Shown: positions 8,427-16,162 of the stretch, piece by piece
Numbering within the stretch: position 1 is the first letter of the stretch
How the letters are laid out: every line of letters begins with the position of its first letter
Source: QHWK01 sp035259385
GTDB lineage: Bacteria; Acidobacteriota; Vicinamibacteria; Vicinamibacterales; CAVVIG01
Length of the DNA: 26,468 nt
NCBI GenBank assembly: GCA_035259385.1
Contig: DATFWL010000056.1
Location: 1-26,468 of the forward strand
Reading direction: 5' to 3'
Notes under the pieces: model-generated
Databases searched by the model: none
What the model was told of the DNA's origin: nothing
What the model saw: the letters and a program-made list of their open reading frames with translations, nothing else
Made by a program: the position numbers and the translations under genes

Positions 8427-9158
8427 CTAAAAGCGAACGCGCAACCCGCCGCCCGCCTGGACGCCGCCGGCCTTCACACCCGACGCGCTCGGCAGATCGA
8501 TGCTCGCGGCCGCATACCGCACGAACACACCAATGCCATAGTGGGCGGAAAGCAAGGCCGACAGATCGGCGCCAATGTTTCCGCCTATTCCGCTGCCGCT
8601 CTCGTTGACCGAGCTGACCGTCGGCGTACTGCCCGTCACACTGAGGTTCGGCACGCCTTGCTGCATATGCACGATCGACGGTCCGCCGGCGAAGGCGAGC
8701 GTGAGATTCCCGCTGATCGGCATGGCAAAGACGGCCTGAAGATGCAGTCCTATCTCGCGCCGGCTCGAGCTGCCGGCGTCGAGCGACACGATCGTCGGGC
8801 TGGCGAAGCGAATCGGGCTCGGCACGCTGGCGGTCGTCGTGGCGGCGACGTCGCTGTGTCCGGTTGATACGGCGGCCGCGACGCCGAACCGCGGCCGGAA
8901 CCGATAACCAAGGCGGACATCGAACAGCGCACCGGTCGCTGGCTCGAGGCGCGTCGCAGCAGACCCGTTCTCGCCGAAGATCGCGAAGGTCGTCGTGGTC
9001 GTGAGCGCCTCGGGCTTGCTCGCGAAGCCGGCATTGATGTCAACGAACAGCGGTCGTTCGGCCGCAGCCGGCTGCGAGCCGGCCTGAGCGAATGCGGGCG
9101 AGCGACCGGCAATCGCAAAAAGTCCCGTGAGCGCCAGCAGCGCCATCGTTCTCGTCAT
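8427..9158 (-). CDS. outer-membrane beta-barrel protein
   Basis: 243 residues. A signal peptide is evident (MTRTMALLALTGLFAIAG, cleavage near AFAQ). The mature chain alternates polar and hydrophobic residues in strands such as FDVRLGYRFRPRFGVAAAV and ends in VQAGGGLRVRF, with the terminal Phe typical of proteins inserted by the BAM machinery. Length fits an 8-stranded barrel of the OmpA-N/OmpW-like or general outer_membrane_beta-barrel type. The precise family and any ligand are unknown. The ATG at 9158 is preceded by GAGGATGAGG. The regulator gene at 9240-9761 lies 81 bases upstream on the same strand. Confidence 0.78.
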   Translation of the reverse strand: MTRTMALLALTGLFAIAGRSPAFAQAGSQPAAAERPLFVDINAGFASKPEALTTTTTFAIFGENGSAATRLEPATGALFDVRLGYRFRPRFGVAAAVSTGHSDVAATTTASVPSPIRFASPTIVSLDAGSSSRREIGLHLQAVFAMPISGNLTLAFAGGPSIVHMQQGVPNLSVTGSTPTVSSVNESGSGIGGNIGADLSALLSAHYGIGVFVRYAAASIDLPSASGVKAGGVQAGGGLRVRF

Positions 9159-9176
9159 TGTGCCTCATCCTCGAGA

Positions 9177-9192
9177 GCCTGGCAGGCCAGGC
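9177..9192. other. short perfect hairpin between the regulator and barrel genes
   Basis: GCCTGG and CCAGGC pair perfectly around the loop CAGG. It lies after the stop of the regulator gene (9240) and just before the barrel start (9158) on the minus strand. It could attenuate transcription between the two genes or act as an operator. It is too short and lacks the U-tract needed to call a terminator. Confidence 0.3.
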
Positions 9193-9239
9193 GGGTTTGA
9201 CGTGGTGAGCCGGTCGAGTCGAATCAGACGAGTCATGCG

Positions 9240-9761
9240 TCAGTGTGCGGCGGCGGAGCGGCCCTTCCGCCGAGTCCGCTTCGATTCGAGCACGATGATC
9301 GTGCGCTCCTCGAGCGTCACGCGCCGGGAGCGGCGCGACTGTCCGAGAATCTCGGCCAGGGCGACCAGCGTCCGCCGCTCGGACGCCGGCGTGTCGCTGC
9401 GCTCGGTCGCGTCACGCAGATCGAGCTCGAGCTGCGGCACCGAGTAGCCGGGCGCGAGCGAGATCAACGCTCGTCCGTTGCCGATCGGTACCAGCTGCAC
9501 GCCAGGGAGACGGCGGAGCTCCTTCATCGGCGTCACCACGATCACCGCGTGGTTGCCGAACGCCGTGACCTGCGGCTGGCGGCCACGCCGCACCGGCGCC
9601 GCGGCGGTGACGTGGCGTTCGGCGAGCGCGACGATCGCCCGCCCGAGATCGTCGTCCAGGGCGGACAACCGCTCGATCACGTCCTCGGGCAGCGTGAGCG
9701 TGACGGCGCGCGCGGCACGGCCGTACTTCATCGGCCGCCCCGGTCCGTGCCTGAGTTTCAT
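9240..9761 (-). CDS. small DNA-binding protein: AT-hook-like plus ribbon-helix-helix-like N-terminus
   Basis: 173 residues from ATG 9761; the longer frame uses a TTG at 9785 and is less likely. Residues 5-14 (HGPGRPMKYG) resemble an AT-hook, whose GRP core binds the minor groove of A/T-rich DNA. Residues 17-49 (RAVTLTLPEDVIERLSALDDDLGR) look like a ribbon-helix-helix: a short beta-strand, then LPEDV and two helices. The remaining ~120 residues include a beta-rich stretch (AVIVVTPMKELRRLPGVQLV) of unknown role and a basic tail (ESKRTRRKGRSAAAH). It is divergent from the lipoprotein genes, with a perfect AT-rich palindrome between them, so a local repressor that also controls itself is a reasonable inference. 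Confidence 0.72.
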   Translation of the reverse strand: MKLRHGPGRPMKYGRAARAVTLTLPEDVIERLSALDDDLGRAIVALAERHVTAAAPVRRGRQPQVTAFGNHAVIVVTPMKELRRLPGVQLVPIGNGRALISLAPGYSVPQLELDLRDATERSDTPASERRTLVALAEILGQSRRSRRVTLEERTIIVLESKRTRRKGRSAAAH

Positions 9762-9805
9762 GGAACGTCTGCATGTTACCAGCAACCGGCGCGCGACGGC
9801 GTGTG

Positions 9806-9823
9806 AATTATTGCGTAATAATT
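9806..9823. promoter_or_regulatory. AT-rich perfect inverted repeat, candidate operator
   Basis: AATTATT (9806-9812) and AATAATT (9817-9823) are perfect inverted copies separated by GCGT. An 18-base A/T-rich palindrome stands out in this GC-rich window. It lies between the divergent regulator (start 9761) and lipoprotein gene (start 9911), overlapping the region where promoters would lie. Binding by the regulator at 9240-9761 is inferred from position and its AT-hook-like motif. Confidence 0.42.
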
Positions 9824-9843
9824 AGCATCAGGCATATTTTCTG

Positions 9844-9871
9844 TTGCGAAATTCGCGACCCGACGTATGAT
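9844..9871 (+). promoter_or_regulatory. candidate sigma-70-type promoter for the lipoprotein pair
   Basis: TTGCGA (9844-9849) and TATGAT (9866-9871) are separated by 16 bases. The -10 element matches the consensus at five of six positions and the -35 at four. Transcription would start near 9878, giving a ~33-base leader before the GTG at 9911. The -35 box is part of a small palindrome (GCGAA-A-TTCGC, 9846-9856). Confidence 0.4.
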
Positions 9872-9897
9872 GTCGTGCACTCCCTCCCACCTTCATC

Positions 9898-9902
9898 AGG
9901 AG
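9898..9902 (+). promoter_or_regulatory. ribosome binding site fixing the GTG start at 9911
   Basis: AGGAG lies 8 bases before the GTG at 9911. Together with the lipoprotein signal sequence that follows, it argues against the longer frame starting at 9773. Confidence 0.6.
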
Positions 9903-9910
9903 CATCGTTC

Positions 9911-11056
9911 GTGAAAGCTTCCCGTGTGTTCATGGCCGCTGCCGGCGCTGCCGGTCTGGCCGCCTGCAGCAGCAGCAGCGCGCCGCTCAGCCCGAACGCG
10001 ACGTCCGCCTCCGCCGCCGCGATCACCGCGCCGACACCCGATGCACCGGCCGACGGCGCTGCCGCCGGCTCGTATCGGCCGACGCTGGTCGTCAAGAACG
10101 GGACGTCGACGGCGACGAGTGGGATCCGGTTGTACGAGTTCCAGGTGTCCGATCGTTCCGATTTCGCGGTCAATCGTGCGGACCGTTTCACCAGCTTCGC
10201 GATCGTCGCGAACAAGAGCGGCATCCCTGAAGGCGCTGGCGGCACGACCAGCTACACGCCCGATTTCGACCTGCAGCCGACCACGCGCTTCTATTGGCGG
10301 TCGCGCATCGTCCAGGGCGCGGCCGCGTCGGACTGGTCATCGACCCGCAGTTTCACGACGCCGATCGCCGGCTTCAACCGCCCCGGGGAGCTCTACGATC
10401 CGCTCGTCTACGGATCGACCATCGGCACACCGGTCGGTTCGACGACGTTCGTGCCCGGCAGAGGCATTCGCCTCAACGACGGCAACTCGTACGTACGATA
10501 TCAGCTCGCGCAGCCGATCAACGGCGGCGAGTTCTCGATGGAGGTCGAGGGGCTCAGACCGAACGGACCTGGCCCGAAGCTGAAGGTCTTCTCGATGAGC
10601 GACGGCACCGGCGACGTCTACCGGAGCAGCTACCTGCTCGTCGCGCAGTATCGCGGCGTGGCCGGGAATCCCGACAATTCGATCGCGTTCAAGGCGCTGC
10701 TCGGCGACCCCGCATACAAACTCGAACCGGACTTCGGCGGCCGCACGGTCATCGCGCTCGATCCGTCGCGCGCATACTTCTGGAAGGGCACCTGGAGCAA
10801 CTTCTTCCGGCTCCAGGTGAACGACGGCATCGGCGGCGCATCGCTCTACGACCTGCGGCTCGGGTTGACCGACATCGGCTTCCCGGCCGGCGCGGCCACC
10901 TACAATCCGACGCCGCACTTTGCGTATCTCGGCGCCAACAACGGCCCGTTCGGAGAGGAAGACGGATCGTTCCCCGGCGCGACCTACCGCAACGTCTGGA
11001 TCGGCGCCGGACCACGCCCGGCGTCACTTGGCAGCGCGCTGCAGGTGGTCCGATGA
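9911..11056 (+). CDS. lipoprotein with Fn3-like domain and concanavalin-type beta-sandwich-like region
   Basis: 381 residues. The GTG start gives a signal peptide with lipobox LAAC (VFMAAAGAAGLAAC), so the mature protein is lipid-anchored; the residues after Cys are Ser-rich and do not suggest retention in the inner membrane. After a low-complexity Ala/Pro linker comes an Fn3-like segment ending in FYWRSRIVQGAAASDWSSTRSF. The second half (from about GSTTFVPGRGIRLND to the C-terminus) is beta-rich and resembles LamG/concanavalin-like carbohydrate-binding folds. It shows local similarity to the partial protein at 25899-26468 (FPGATYRNVWI against FVGAIYRNVKL). Carbohydrate binding is an inference. 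The stop overlaps the next start as ATGA, so the two lipoproteins are translationally coupled. Confidence 0.82.
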   Translation: MKASRVFMAAAGAAGLAACSSSSAPLSPNATSASAAAITAPTPDAPADGAAAGSYRPTLVVKNGTSTATSGIRLYEFQVSDRSDFAVNRADRFTSFAIVANKSGIPEGAGGTTSYTPDFDLQPTTRFYWRSRIVQGAAASDWSSTRSFTTPIAGFNRPGELYDPLVYGSTIGTPVGSTTFVPGRGIRLNDGNSYVRYQLAQPINGGEFSMEVEGLRPNGPGPKLKVFSMSDGTGDVYRSSYLLVAQYRGVAGNPDNSIAFKALLGDPAYKLEPDFGGRTVIALDPSRAYFWKGTWSNFFRLQVNDGIGGASLYDLRLGLTDIGFPAGAATYNPTPHFAYLGANNGPFGEEDGSFPGATYRNVWIGAGPRPASLGSALQVVR

Positions 11057-11868
11057 GGCGCCTGACACACCGCTCGATGCTGCTGATTGTGGTCGCGTCG
11101 ATCGCGGCCGCGGCGTCGTTCGCCGGCTGCAGTTCTTCGTCGACACCGCTCTCGCCGGCGACGACGACGCCGGCAACCGTGCCGGACGCGTCGCTCAAGG
11201 CGTCGGCGCCGACCGTTCAGTCGCCTGTCAACGACGCGCGATCGTCCTCGCTCTCGTCGACCACGCTCGTGGCGGGCGCCGCGACGCCACAGTACGCACA
11301 GCTCGCGCTGCAGTACAGGTTCCAGGTGTTCAGCGACACCAGCACGCTCGTCGTCGACTCGGGCCTGATGGCGAGTCCGAGTTATACGGTCACGACCACG
11401 CTGACGCCGCTGAAGCGCTACACCTGGCGCGTCCGCGCGGAATACGAGGGTGCCGCCGGCCCGTGGTCGTCGACGGCCTCCTTCACGACGCCGCAGCAGC
11501 CACCGGCGTACAACAAGCCGATCGGCAACTGGCAGGGCTGCGCCGGGCTGACCTCGACCGCCCTGGTGACGTGCGTCTGGAATGCCGTGCGGCCGACTGA
11601 TTCGGTCGGCGACCTCGAGGTCGTGAAGCGCGTCGCGTGGTTGCTTCGCGGCGACGGCGCGGGTCTCCTGATCAAGAACAGCGGCGAAAACGCCGTGCTG
11701 TGGGCTGGATACAGCTTCTCGGCGAGCCGCATCTGCTTTGCCGACGGCCATTTGTTCAAGATCATCGGCGACGCTGGTCCGGGGGGCGCCAACGCACCGG
11801 GGTTCTCGGACAATGACTTCGTCGATCCCTCGCAGTGCGTGCCCGCGATCGATCCGAGCACACCTTAG
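11053..11868 (+). CDS. second lipoprotein with Fn3-like domain
   Basis: 271 residues from ATG 11053, which overlaps the upstream TGA by four bases. The signal peptide ends in SFAGC, an acceptable if imperfect lipobox, followed by SSSSTPLSP, nearly the same as the SSSSAPLSP after the Cys of the preceding protein. An Fn3-like segment follows (ALQYRFQVFSDTS, then KRYTWRVRAEYEGAAGPWSS). The C-terminal ~100 residues contain three further cysteines (WQGCAGL, TCVWNA, RICFADG) and are not recognised. The shared N-terminus and linker point to tandem duplication followed by replacement or divergence of the C-terminal module. The gene ends eight bases before an inverted-repeat element. Confidence 0.82.
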   Translation: MRRLTHRSMLLIVVASIAAAASFAGCSSSSTPLSPATTTPATVPDASLKASAPTVQSPVNDARSSSLSSTTLVAGAATPQYAQLALQYRFQVFSDTSTLVVDSGLMASPSYTVTTTLTPLKRYTWRVRAEYEGAAGPWSSTASFTTPQQPPAYNKPIGNWQGCAGLTSTALVTCVWNAVRPTDSVGDLEVVKRVAWLLRGDGAGLLIKNSGENAVLWAGYSFSASRICFADGHLFKIIGDAGPGGANAPGFSDNDFVDPSQCVPAIDPSTP

Positions 11869-11876
11869 GGGTTACA

Positions 11877-11980
11877 CGTCAATGGCTGATGGCTGATGAT
11901 GATGGCAAATAGCGGATGGATCGATCCATTAACCATAGCCATCAACCATAGCCATCAGCCATCAGCCATCAGCCATGACG
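11877..11980. repeat. inverted-repeat element of 7-bp ATGGCTG units between convergent genes
   Basis: Left arm 11877-11905 and right arm 11952-11980 are near-perfect inverted copies built of the unit ATGGCTG. Both outer ends read CGTC(A)ATGGCTGATGG toward the centre. A perfect 14-base palindrome ATGGATCGATCCAT lies between them at 11916-11929. The element fills the space between two convergent genes, and the right arm contains the stop codon (11971-11969) of the minus-strand gene. It could form a long hairpin in either transcript. No transposase is near. Confidence 0.75.
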
Positions 11981-12916
11981 CGCCGTGGATCGCGCCGCGC
12001 CAAAGGCGTAGAGCAGGCCTCCGGGCAGATTGCCGACAACGCCCAGCGCGACGAACAGCACCGACAGCGCGAACGCCGCCGGCGCGGCGACGCCGGCGCG
12101 GCCGAAGAACCACACGAACGCCGCCTGGCTTGTGCCGATGCCGTTGAAGGTGACCGGCAGCAGCATGACGAGCAGAATCAGCGGCACGAAGGCGAGGTAG
12201 GTGGCGGGCGGCACGGCGATGCCGAGGCCGCTGCCGAGGAAGTACGCCTGGATGATGCGCAGCATCTGGACGGCGATCGAGCCGAGGAGGACGTTCACCA
12301 GCGAGCCGTGGTAGGACGAGTAGCGCCGGATTGAGGCCAGCAGTCCGTCGCCGAACTCATGCGCGCGCGCCGGCAAAAGACGGATCGCGCGCGCCGCCAG
12401 TCGCGCCGCACGGTCGCTGAAGACCACGACGAGCGTGAGCGCACAGATCGCTCCGGCGGCGATCAGCGACAGCACGATGGTGCGATTGCCGGCGAGATCG
12501 CGCGCGAGCAGCAGTCCCACCGCGCCGACCACCAGGATCGACGCGACGCCGAGCATGCGGTCCATGAACACCGAGGCCACCGCGTCGCGCCCGCGCACGC
12601 TCAGGCGCGTCATGCTGTAGGCGCGCACCGCGTCGGCGCCGATGCTCGCCGGCAGGAACGTGCCGACGAACGTGCTCACGAAGAAGATCCGCATGATCCG
12701 GCCGAGCGGCGGCCGATCGGCTGGATCGATGATGCACAGGAGCAGCAGCCAGCGGCAGGCCATCAGCGCGCGATCGACCAGAACCAGCGCGACGGCGATC
12801 GCGATGAGACGCCAGTCGGCGCCGGCGAGCGCCGCCAGCACCTCCGACGGGTGGCTGCGCCAGAGGATGTAGGCAGTCAGGCCGGCGGCGACGGCCGCGC
12901 GCGCAGCCGTTTTCAA
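11969..12916 (-). CDS. LPG-synthase-TM (UPF0104/AglD-like) membrane protein, possible flippase
   Basis: About 315 residues with eight or so helices. Hallmarks of the lysylphosphatidylglycerol synthase TM-region family are visible: ACRWLLLL after the second helix, STFVGTFLPASIGADAVRAY, VFMDRMLGV, and the late MLLPVTFNGIGTSQAAF. Members occur in glycan and lipid clusters and are proposed to move lipids or lipid-linked sugars. The chosen start is TTG at 12916, which overlaps the upstream TGA as TTGA and gives the expected family length; the frame to 13522 overlaps the radical SAM gene. It is the last gene of the operon, and its stop lies inside the ATGGCTG repeat. Confidence 0.85.
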   Translation of the reverse strand: MKTAARAAVAAGLTAYILWRSHPSEVLAALAGADWRLIAIAVALVLVDRALMACRWLLLLCIIDPADRPPLGRIMRIFFVSTFVGTFLPASIGADAVRAYSMTRLSVRGRDAVASVFMDRMLGVASILVVGAVGLLLARDLAGNRTIVLSLIAAGAICALTLVVVFSDRAARLAARAIRLLPARAHEFGDGLLASIRRYSSYHGSLVNVLLGSIAVQMLRIIQAYFLGSGLGIAVPPATYLAFVPLILLVMLLPVTFNGIGTSQAAFVWFFGRAGVAAPAAFALSVLFVALGVVGNLPGGLLYAFGAARSTARHG

Positions 12917-14076
12917 GGCTGCGGGCTGGGAAGCGTCTCGAGATGGCGGTCCGGATCGTGCTTCACCTGGTACGCGCGGACCAGGAACTTCGCGTACGGC
13001 ACGAACTGCTTCATCGCGCCGACGTTGACCTGGCACGGGCTGAGGCAGGTGGGGCAGATCGAGTCCTTCACGTGTTCGCGGTGGGCCAGGTTGTCCGCCC
13101 TGAAGTACAACTCCTCCGCCGGCGTCGTGAGCACGTTGCCGATCGCATCCGAGTTCTCGCAGTAGTGCAGATCGCCGTAGGGGTTCAGCAGCAGCCCCTG
13201 CGTCCGGAACGGACAGGGCATCGTCCGCTTGTAGCCGTTGGCGATCATGTCGGCATAGTGCAGGTACAGAAATGCCTGACCGCTCAGGATGGATTCCTCC
13301 TCGACCCGGCCGAGGAAGAACTTCCGCATGAACTCTTCCTCGCGCTCGTGGAACCCGATTTTCTCCTCGAGCGCCTTGTTGTTCAGCATCGCGTCGGTGA
13401 AGCGCAGCATGTTGAACACGATGTCGAGCTTCTTCGAGCGGGCCCAGGTGAGGATGTTCTGCGCGTCGTCGAGGTTGGTGGCGAAGATCGTCGCGGCGAT
13501 CCCGAACTGAAAGTTCGGGCACTCGTCGGACAGCGCCTGCATCGCTGCGATCGTCTGGGTGGCCTTGTCGAACCCGCGCTTGACGTGGCGGACCTGATCG
13601 TGCACATCGCCGATGCCGTCGAGCGAGACGCGGATGCTCACCAGCAGGCCGTGGTCGGCGCAGAACTTCACGATCCGCGTCAGCATCGGGATCGCGCGGT
13701 GCGGCGTGAGGCCGGTGGTGTTGATGCCGATCTTGCGGAGCCGCGGCAGGTGACGGTGGAACATCTCGACCATCTCCGGCAGGTCGTTGCGCGTCGTCGG
13801 CTCGCCGCCGGAGATGTTCAGGTTCTCGATCGCGCCCCAGAACGGATGCTGCAGCACCGGCTCGAGCTGCGCCAGCGTCATGTCGCGCTTGCGCTCACCG
13901 TGCTTCCAGTTGTTGCACATCTCGCACTGCGCGTCGCAGACCCACGTGCAGTTGTAGATGAGGACGGTCGGCCGGATCGGCTTCAGCTTCGACACCACCA
14001 GCGTGTTGGCGAGGTCGCGCGGCACGCCCGCCGCCGCCTGAGCGAGGTACCGAAGGGTGAAGGCGCCTTTCGACAT
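12913..14076 (-). CDS. radical SAM/SPASM-like protein of the glycan operon
   Basis: 387 residues. CX3CX2C appears as CDAQCEMC (Cys47, 51, 54) and the SAM-contacting GGEP at 90-93 (LNISGGEPTT). The C-terminus carries CPFRTQGLLLNPYGDLHYC and CPTCLSPC, a Cys pattern like SPASM domains that bind auxiliary iron-sulphur clusters. ATG 14076 was chosen because it gives a normal family N-terminus; a longer frame to 14664 is only overlap with the isomerase gene. The gene lies 20 bases after the sugar-isomerase gene and couples to the flippase-like gene by TTGA. In a sugar operon a radical epimerisation, dehydratase or C-C bond reaction is plausible, but the substrate cannot be read from the sequence. 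Confidence 0.9.
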   Translation of the reverse strand: MSKGAFTLRYLAQAAAGVPRDLANTLVVSKLKPIRPTVLIYNCTWVCDAQCEMCNNWKHGERKRDMTLAQLEPVLQHPFWGAIENLNISGGEPTTRNDLPEMVEMFHRHLPRLRKIGINTTGLTPHRAIPMLTRIVKFCADHGLLVSIRVSLDGIGDVHDQVRHVKRGFDKATQTIAAMQALSDECPNFQFGIAATIFATNLDDAQNILTWARSKKLDIVFNMLRFTDAMLNNKALEEKIGFHEREEEFMRKFFLGRVEEESILSGQAFLYLHYADMIANGYKRTMPCPFRTQGLLLNPYGDLHYCENSDAIGNVLTTPAEELYFRADNLAHREHVKDSICPTCLSPCQVNVGAMKQFVPYAKFLVRAYQVKHDPDRHLETLPSPQP

Positions 14077-14096
14077 CCGGGTTAAGCCATTGTACT

Positions 14097-14870
14097 TCAG
14101 CCGCCTAGCGCCATCCGGGCTCTTTCGACGCTCCGGTACAGCCGCAGCGTGCCGTCTGCAGGACCTTCGTACTCGACCGTGAAACGTCCGCCGTAGCCGC
14201 CGTCGACGAGCGACTGCAGGACCGGCGCGAGATCGACGTCGCCCTCGCCGAACTCGCAGTAGTCGCCGCGCTCGAGCCCTTTGAGGTGCACATGGCTCAC
14301 CAGCGGCCGGACGACGCCGAGCGCATCCAGCGGATCGACGCCCACCTTGGCGAAGTTGATCGGATCGAAGTTCATCCGCATGTTGGGCCGCGCGACCAGG
14401 CCGAGCACTTCCACGGTCACCTCGGGATCGAGCGAGGCGCCGTCGTGGTTCTCGAACACGAACGTGACGTGCGGATGAGCGTCGGACAGCCGCGAGAGGT
14501 TGGCGACGACCGTCTGCCGCGCGGTCGGCGAGTAGTCGGCACGCGCGAGCCGTCCGAAGAACAGTCGGACCATGTCGACGCCGAGCGCGTTGGCGATCGC
14601 AACCTGCCGCGCCACCGACCTGAACGTCTCGTCGATCTTCGGCGCGCGGTCGTAGAAATCGCACCAGCCGCCCGACACGACCCGCACGCGGAGGTTGTAC
14701 TTCGCGACGGCAGCGGCCACACGCGCGATCGGCTCGCCCTTCTCGAGGAGGTGGTGCAGGTTCAGGTCGACGTCCTGCAGGCCGAGCCGGGCGAAGATTT
14801 CGAGCGTCGGCAGCAGCGGCTCGCGCTTGTGCGAGGTGGTCGACGCGAGCACGCGCGCGGCGCCAGCCAT
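14097..14870 (-). CDS. sugar phosphate isomerase/epimerase-like TIM-barrel protein
   Basis: 257 residues of the AP-endonuclease-2/xylose-isomerase-like TIM-barrel type. Likely divalent-metal ligands are in the usual order: Glu140 (VFENHDG), Asp169 (MNFDPIN), His195 (SHVHLKG) and Glu233 (FTVEYEG). These enzymes isomerise or epimerise ketoses and inositols through an enediol or hydride shift. The ATG at 14870 shares one base with the upstream stop (TGATG), so it is coupled to the flavoprotein gene. The longer frame to 15314 is an artefact of that gene. The sugar is unknown. Confidence 0.88.
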   Translation of the reverse strand: MAGAARVLASTTSHKREPLLPTLEIFARLGLQDVDLNLHHLLEKGEPIARVAAAVAKYNLRVRVVSGGWCDFYDRAPKIDETFRSVARQVAIANALGVDMVRLFFGRLARADYSPTARQTVVANLSRLSDAHPHVTFVFENHDGASLDPEVTVEVLGLVARPNMRMNFDPINFAKVGVDPLDALGVVRPLVSHVHLKGLERGDYCEFGEGDVDLAPVLQSLVDGGYGGRFTVEYEGPADGTLRLYRSVERARMALGG

Positions 14871-16162
14871 CACAGGGCCGGGAATTCCAGCGACTTCCGA
14901 TACGCGGAATTCACCGTCTCGGGCATGCCCCAGTACTTGAATTCGGAGTGCCGGCCGACGTAGCGCAGGTTCGGAATCTTCTTTCCGCGCTCGACGTAGC
15001 CGTAGTAGATCGCAAACGCCTGCTCCGACTGCTGCGGGTAGGCCTTGTCGGCAAACAGGTTGTGCTCGCGCGCGTAGTCGATCGCGTTCTTCGGAAAGTA
15101 CGCGCCGGCGCCGGGCAGGATCGGCACCTCGATCAGGATCAGCGTGTCCGGGCTCTGGTGGCGCGTGATCACTTTCATCTCGGTGACGCGCGTCTGGAAC
15201 TCGCACGAGGAGTAGTGCAGGGACTCGGCGCCTTCCGGGAAGGCATGGGCAAGCCCCGGAACGAGCAGGGGAATCATCATCCGGCCGGTGTACGGCAGCC
15301 GATTCTCCCCCCACAGCTCGTCGATGTCGATCGTGCAGAACACTGTGTGGTAGTCGGCGAAATAGTGCTTCTCACCGCTCGCCAGCCGTACGAACGGCCT
15401 GGTGTGCTCGTCCCCGATGCCGGCGACGGAGTCCCTGATCACGGTCGCGCGCGCCACCATCGCGTCCCAGACGGCATTCCAGCCGTGCTTCGGATAGACC
15501 TGGAACGTGATCCCCTTGCCGAGGGTGTGGTCTTCGAATTTCAGCGGGTCGTAGCCGGACAGACCGCGCGCCACGCTCCTGTCGCCCGGCTTCGTGTAGG
15601 CGTGATGGAAGCGATCGGCCCAGACCATCGACGTCTCGAGCTCGTCGCCCGGGATGTTCCACATCTTCCAGGTGTAGTTCGCCATGAACTTCTCGTACAG
15701 CGTCGGGCCGATCGCGGCAGTGAAGTAGTCGGCGAACTTGCAGTGGCCGAGCTCGGGCAGCTGGCTGTCGATCAGCTTGAGGTTCTGGTCCCGATTCTGC
15801 CGGACTTCGCGCTCGATCCGATCCTTGTCGGGCATCGCCGCGATGTCCTGGTAGTGCACCGGATAACGGTACTTCCGCTGATCGCCTTCCACGAACGTGA
15901 AGAGCCGGCGATCGATCCGGAACAACTCGCCGTTGGTCAGCGCCACGATCGTCGCGTTCACCGGGTCTTCTTCGCCGCCCGGCCAGAACCAGATGTGGGG
16001 ACCGAACTCGTAGGGATGGCCGCTGTAGGTGCAGGTCCGGGCGAGACCGCCGACCGTGCGGTTGCGCTCGACGACCGTGACGTCGTAGCCCTTTTCGCTC
16101 AGATAGTAGGCAATCGACGATCCGGCGACGCCGCCGCCCAGCACCAGTATCCGCTTGTTCAT
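14870..16162 (-). CDS. FAD/NAD-binding flavoprotein, UDP-galactopyranose mutase/protoporphyrinogen-oxidase-like
   Basis: 430 residues. The N-terminus is a Rossmann dinucleotide-binding motif (ILVLGGGVAGSSIAYYL, Gly9-14), ending in VVERNRTVGG. FGPHIWFW at about 53-60 corresponds to the GAHIFH segment near the flavin in UDP-galactopyranose mutases, and YRYPVHYQDI resembles a conserved part of related glycan-cluster flavoproteins. It may interconvert pyranose and furanose rings or desaturate a sugar or lipid. Assignment to true Glf is uncertain because the active-site Arg and Tyr residues were not matched with confidence. ATG 16162 shares one base with the upstream TGA. The downstream sugar isomerase overlaps by one base. 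Confidence 0.78.
   Translation of the reverse strand: MNKRILVLGGGVAGSSIAYYLSEKGYDVTVVERNRTVGGLARTCTYSGHPYEFGPHIWFWPGGEEDPVNATIVALTNGELFRIDRRLFTFVEGDQRKYRYPVHYQDIAAMPDKDRIEREVRQNRDQNLKLIDSQLPELGHCKFADYFTAAIGPTLYEKFMANYTWKMWNIPGDELETSMVWADRFHHAYTKPGDRSVARGLSGYDPLKFEDHTLGKGITFQVYPKHGWNAVWDAMVARATVIRDSVAGIGDEHTRPFVRLASGEKHYFADYHTVFCTIDIDELWGENRLPYTGRMMIPLLVPGLAHAFPEGAESLHYSSCEFQTRVTEMKVITRHQSPDTLILIEVPILPGAGAYFPKNAIDYAREHNLFADKAYPQQSEQAFAIYYGYVERGKKIPNLRYVGRHSEFKYWGMPETVNSAYRKSLEFPAL

Noticed and set aside
11877..11980. Insertion-sequence remnant or MITE
   Set aside because: No transposase fragment or target-site duplication was visible; the arms are tandem 7-bp units rather than a unique terminal inverted repeat. 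A mobile origin is not excluded.
14870..16162. Firm assignment as glf (UDP-galactopyranose mutase)
   Set aside because: The dinucleotide-binding motif and FGPH segment fit the wider flavoprotein group, but the diagnostic Arg/Tyr substrate residues could not be matched by eye.
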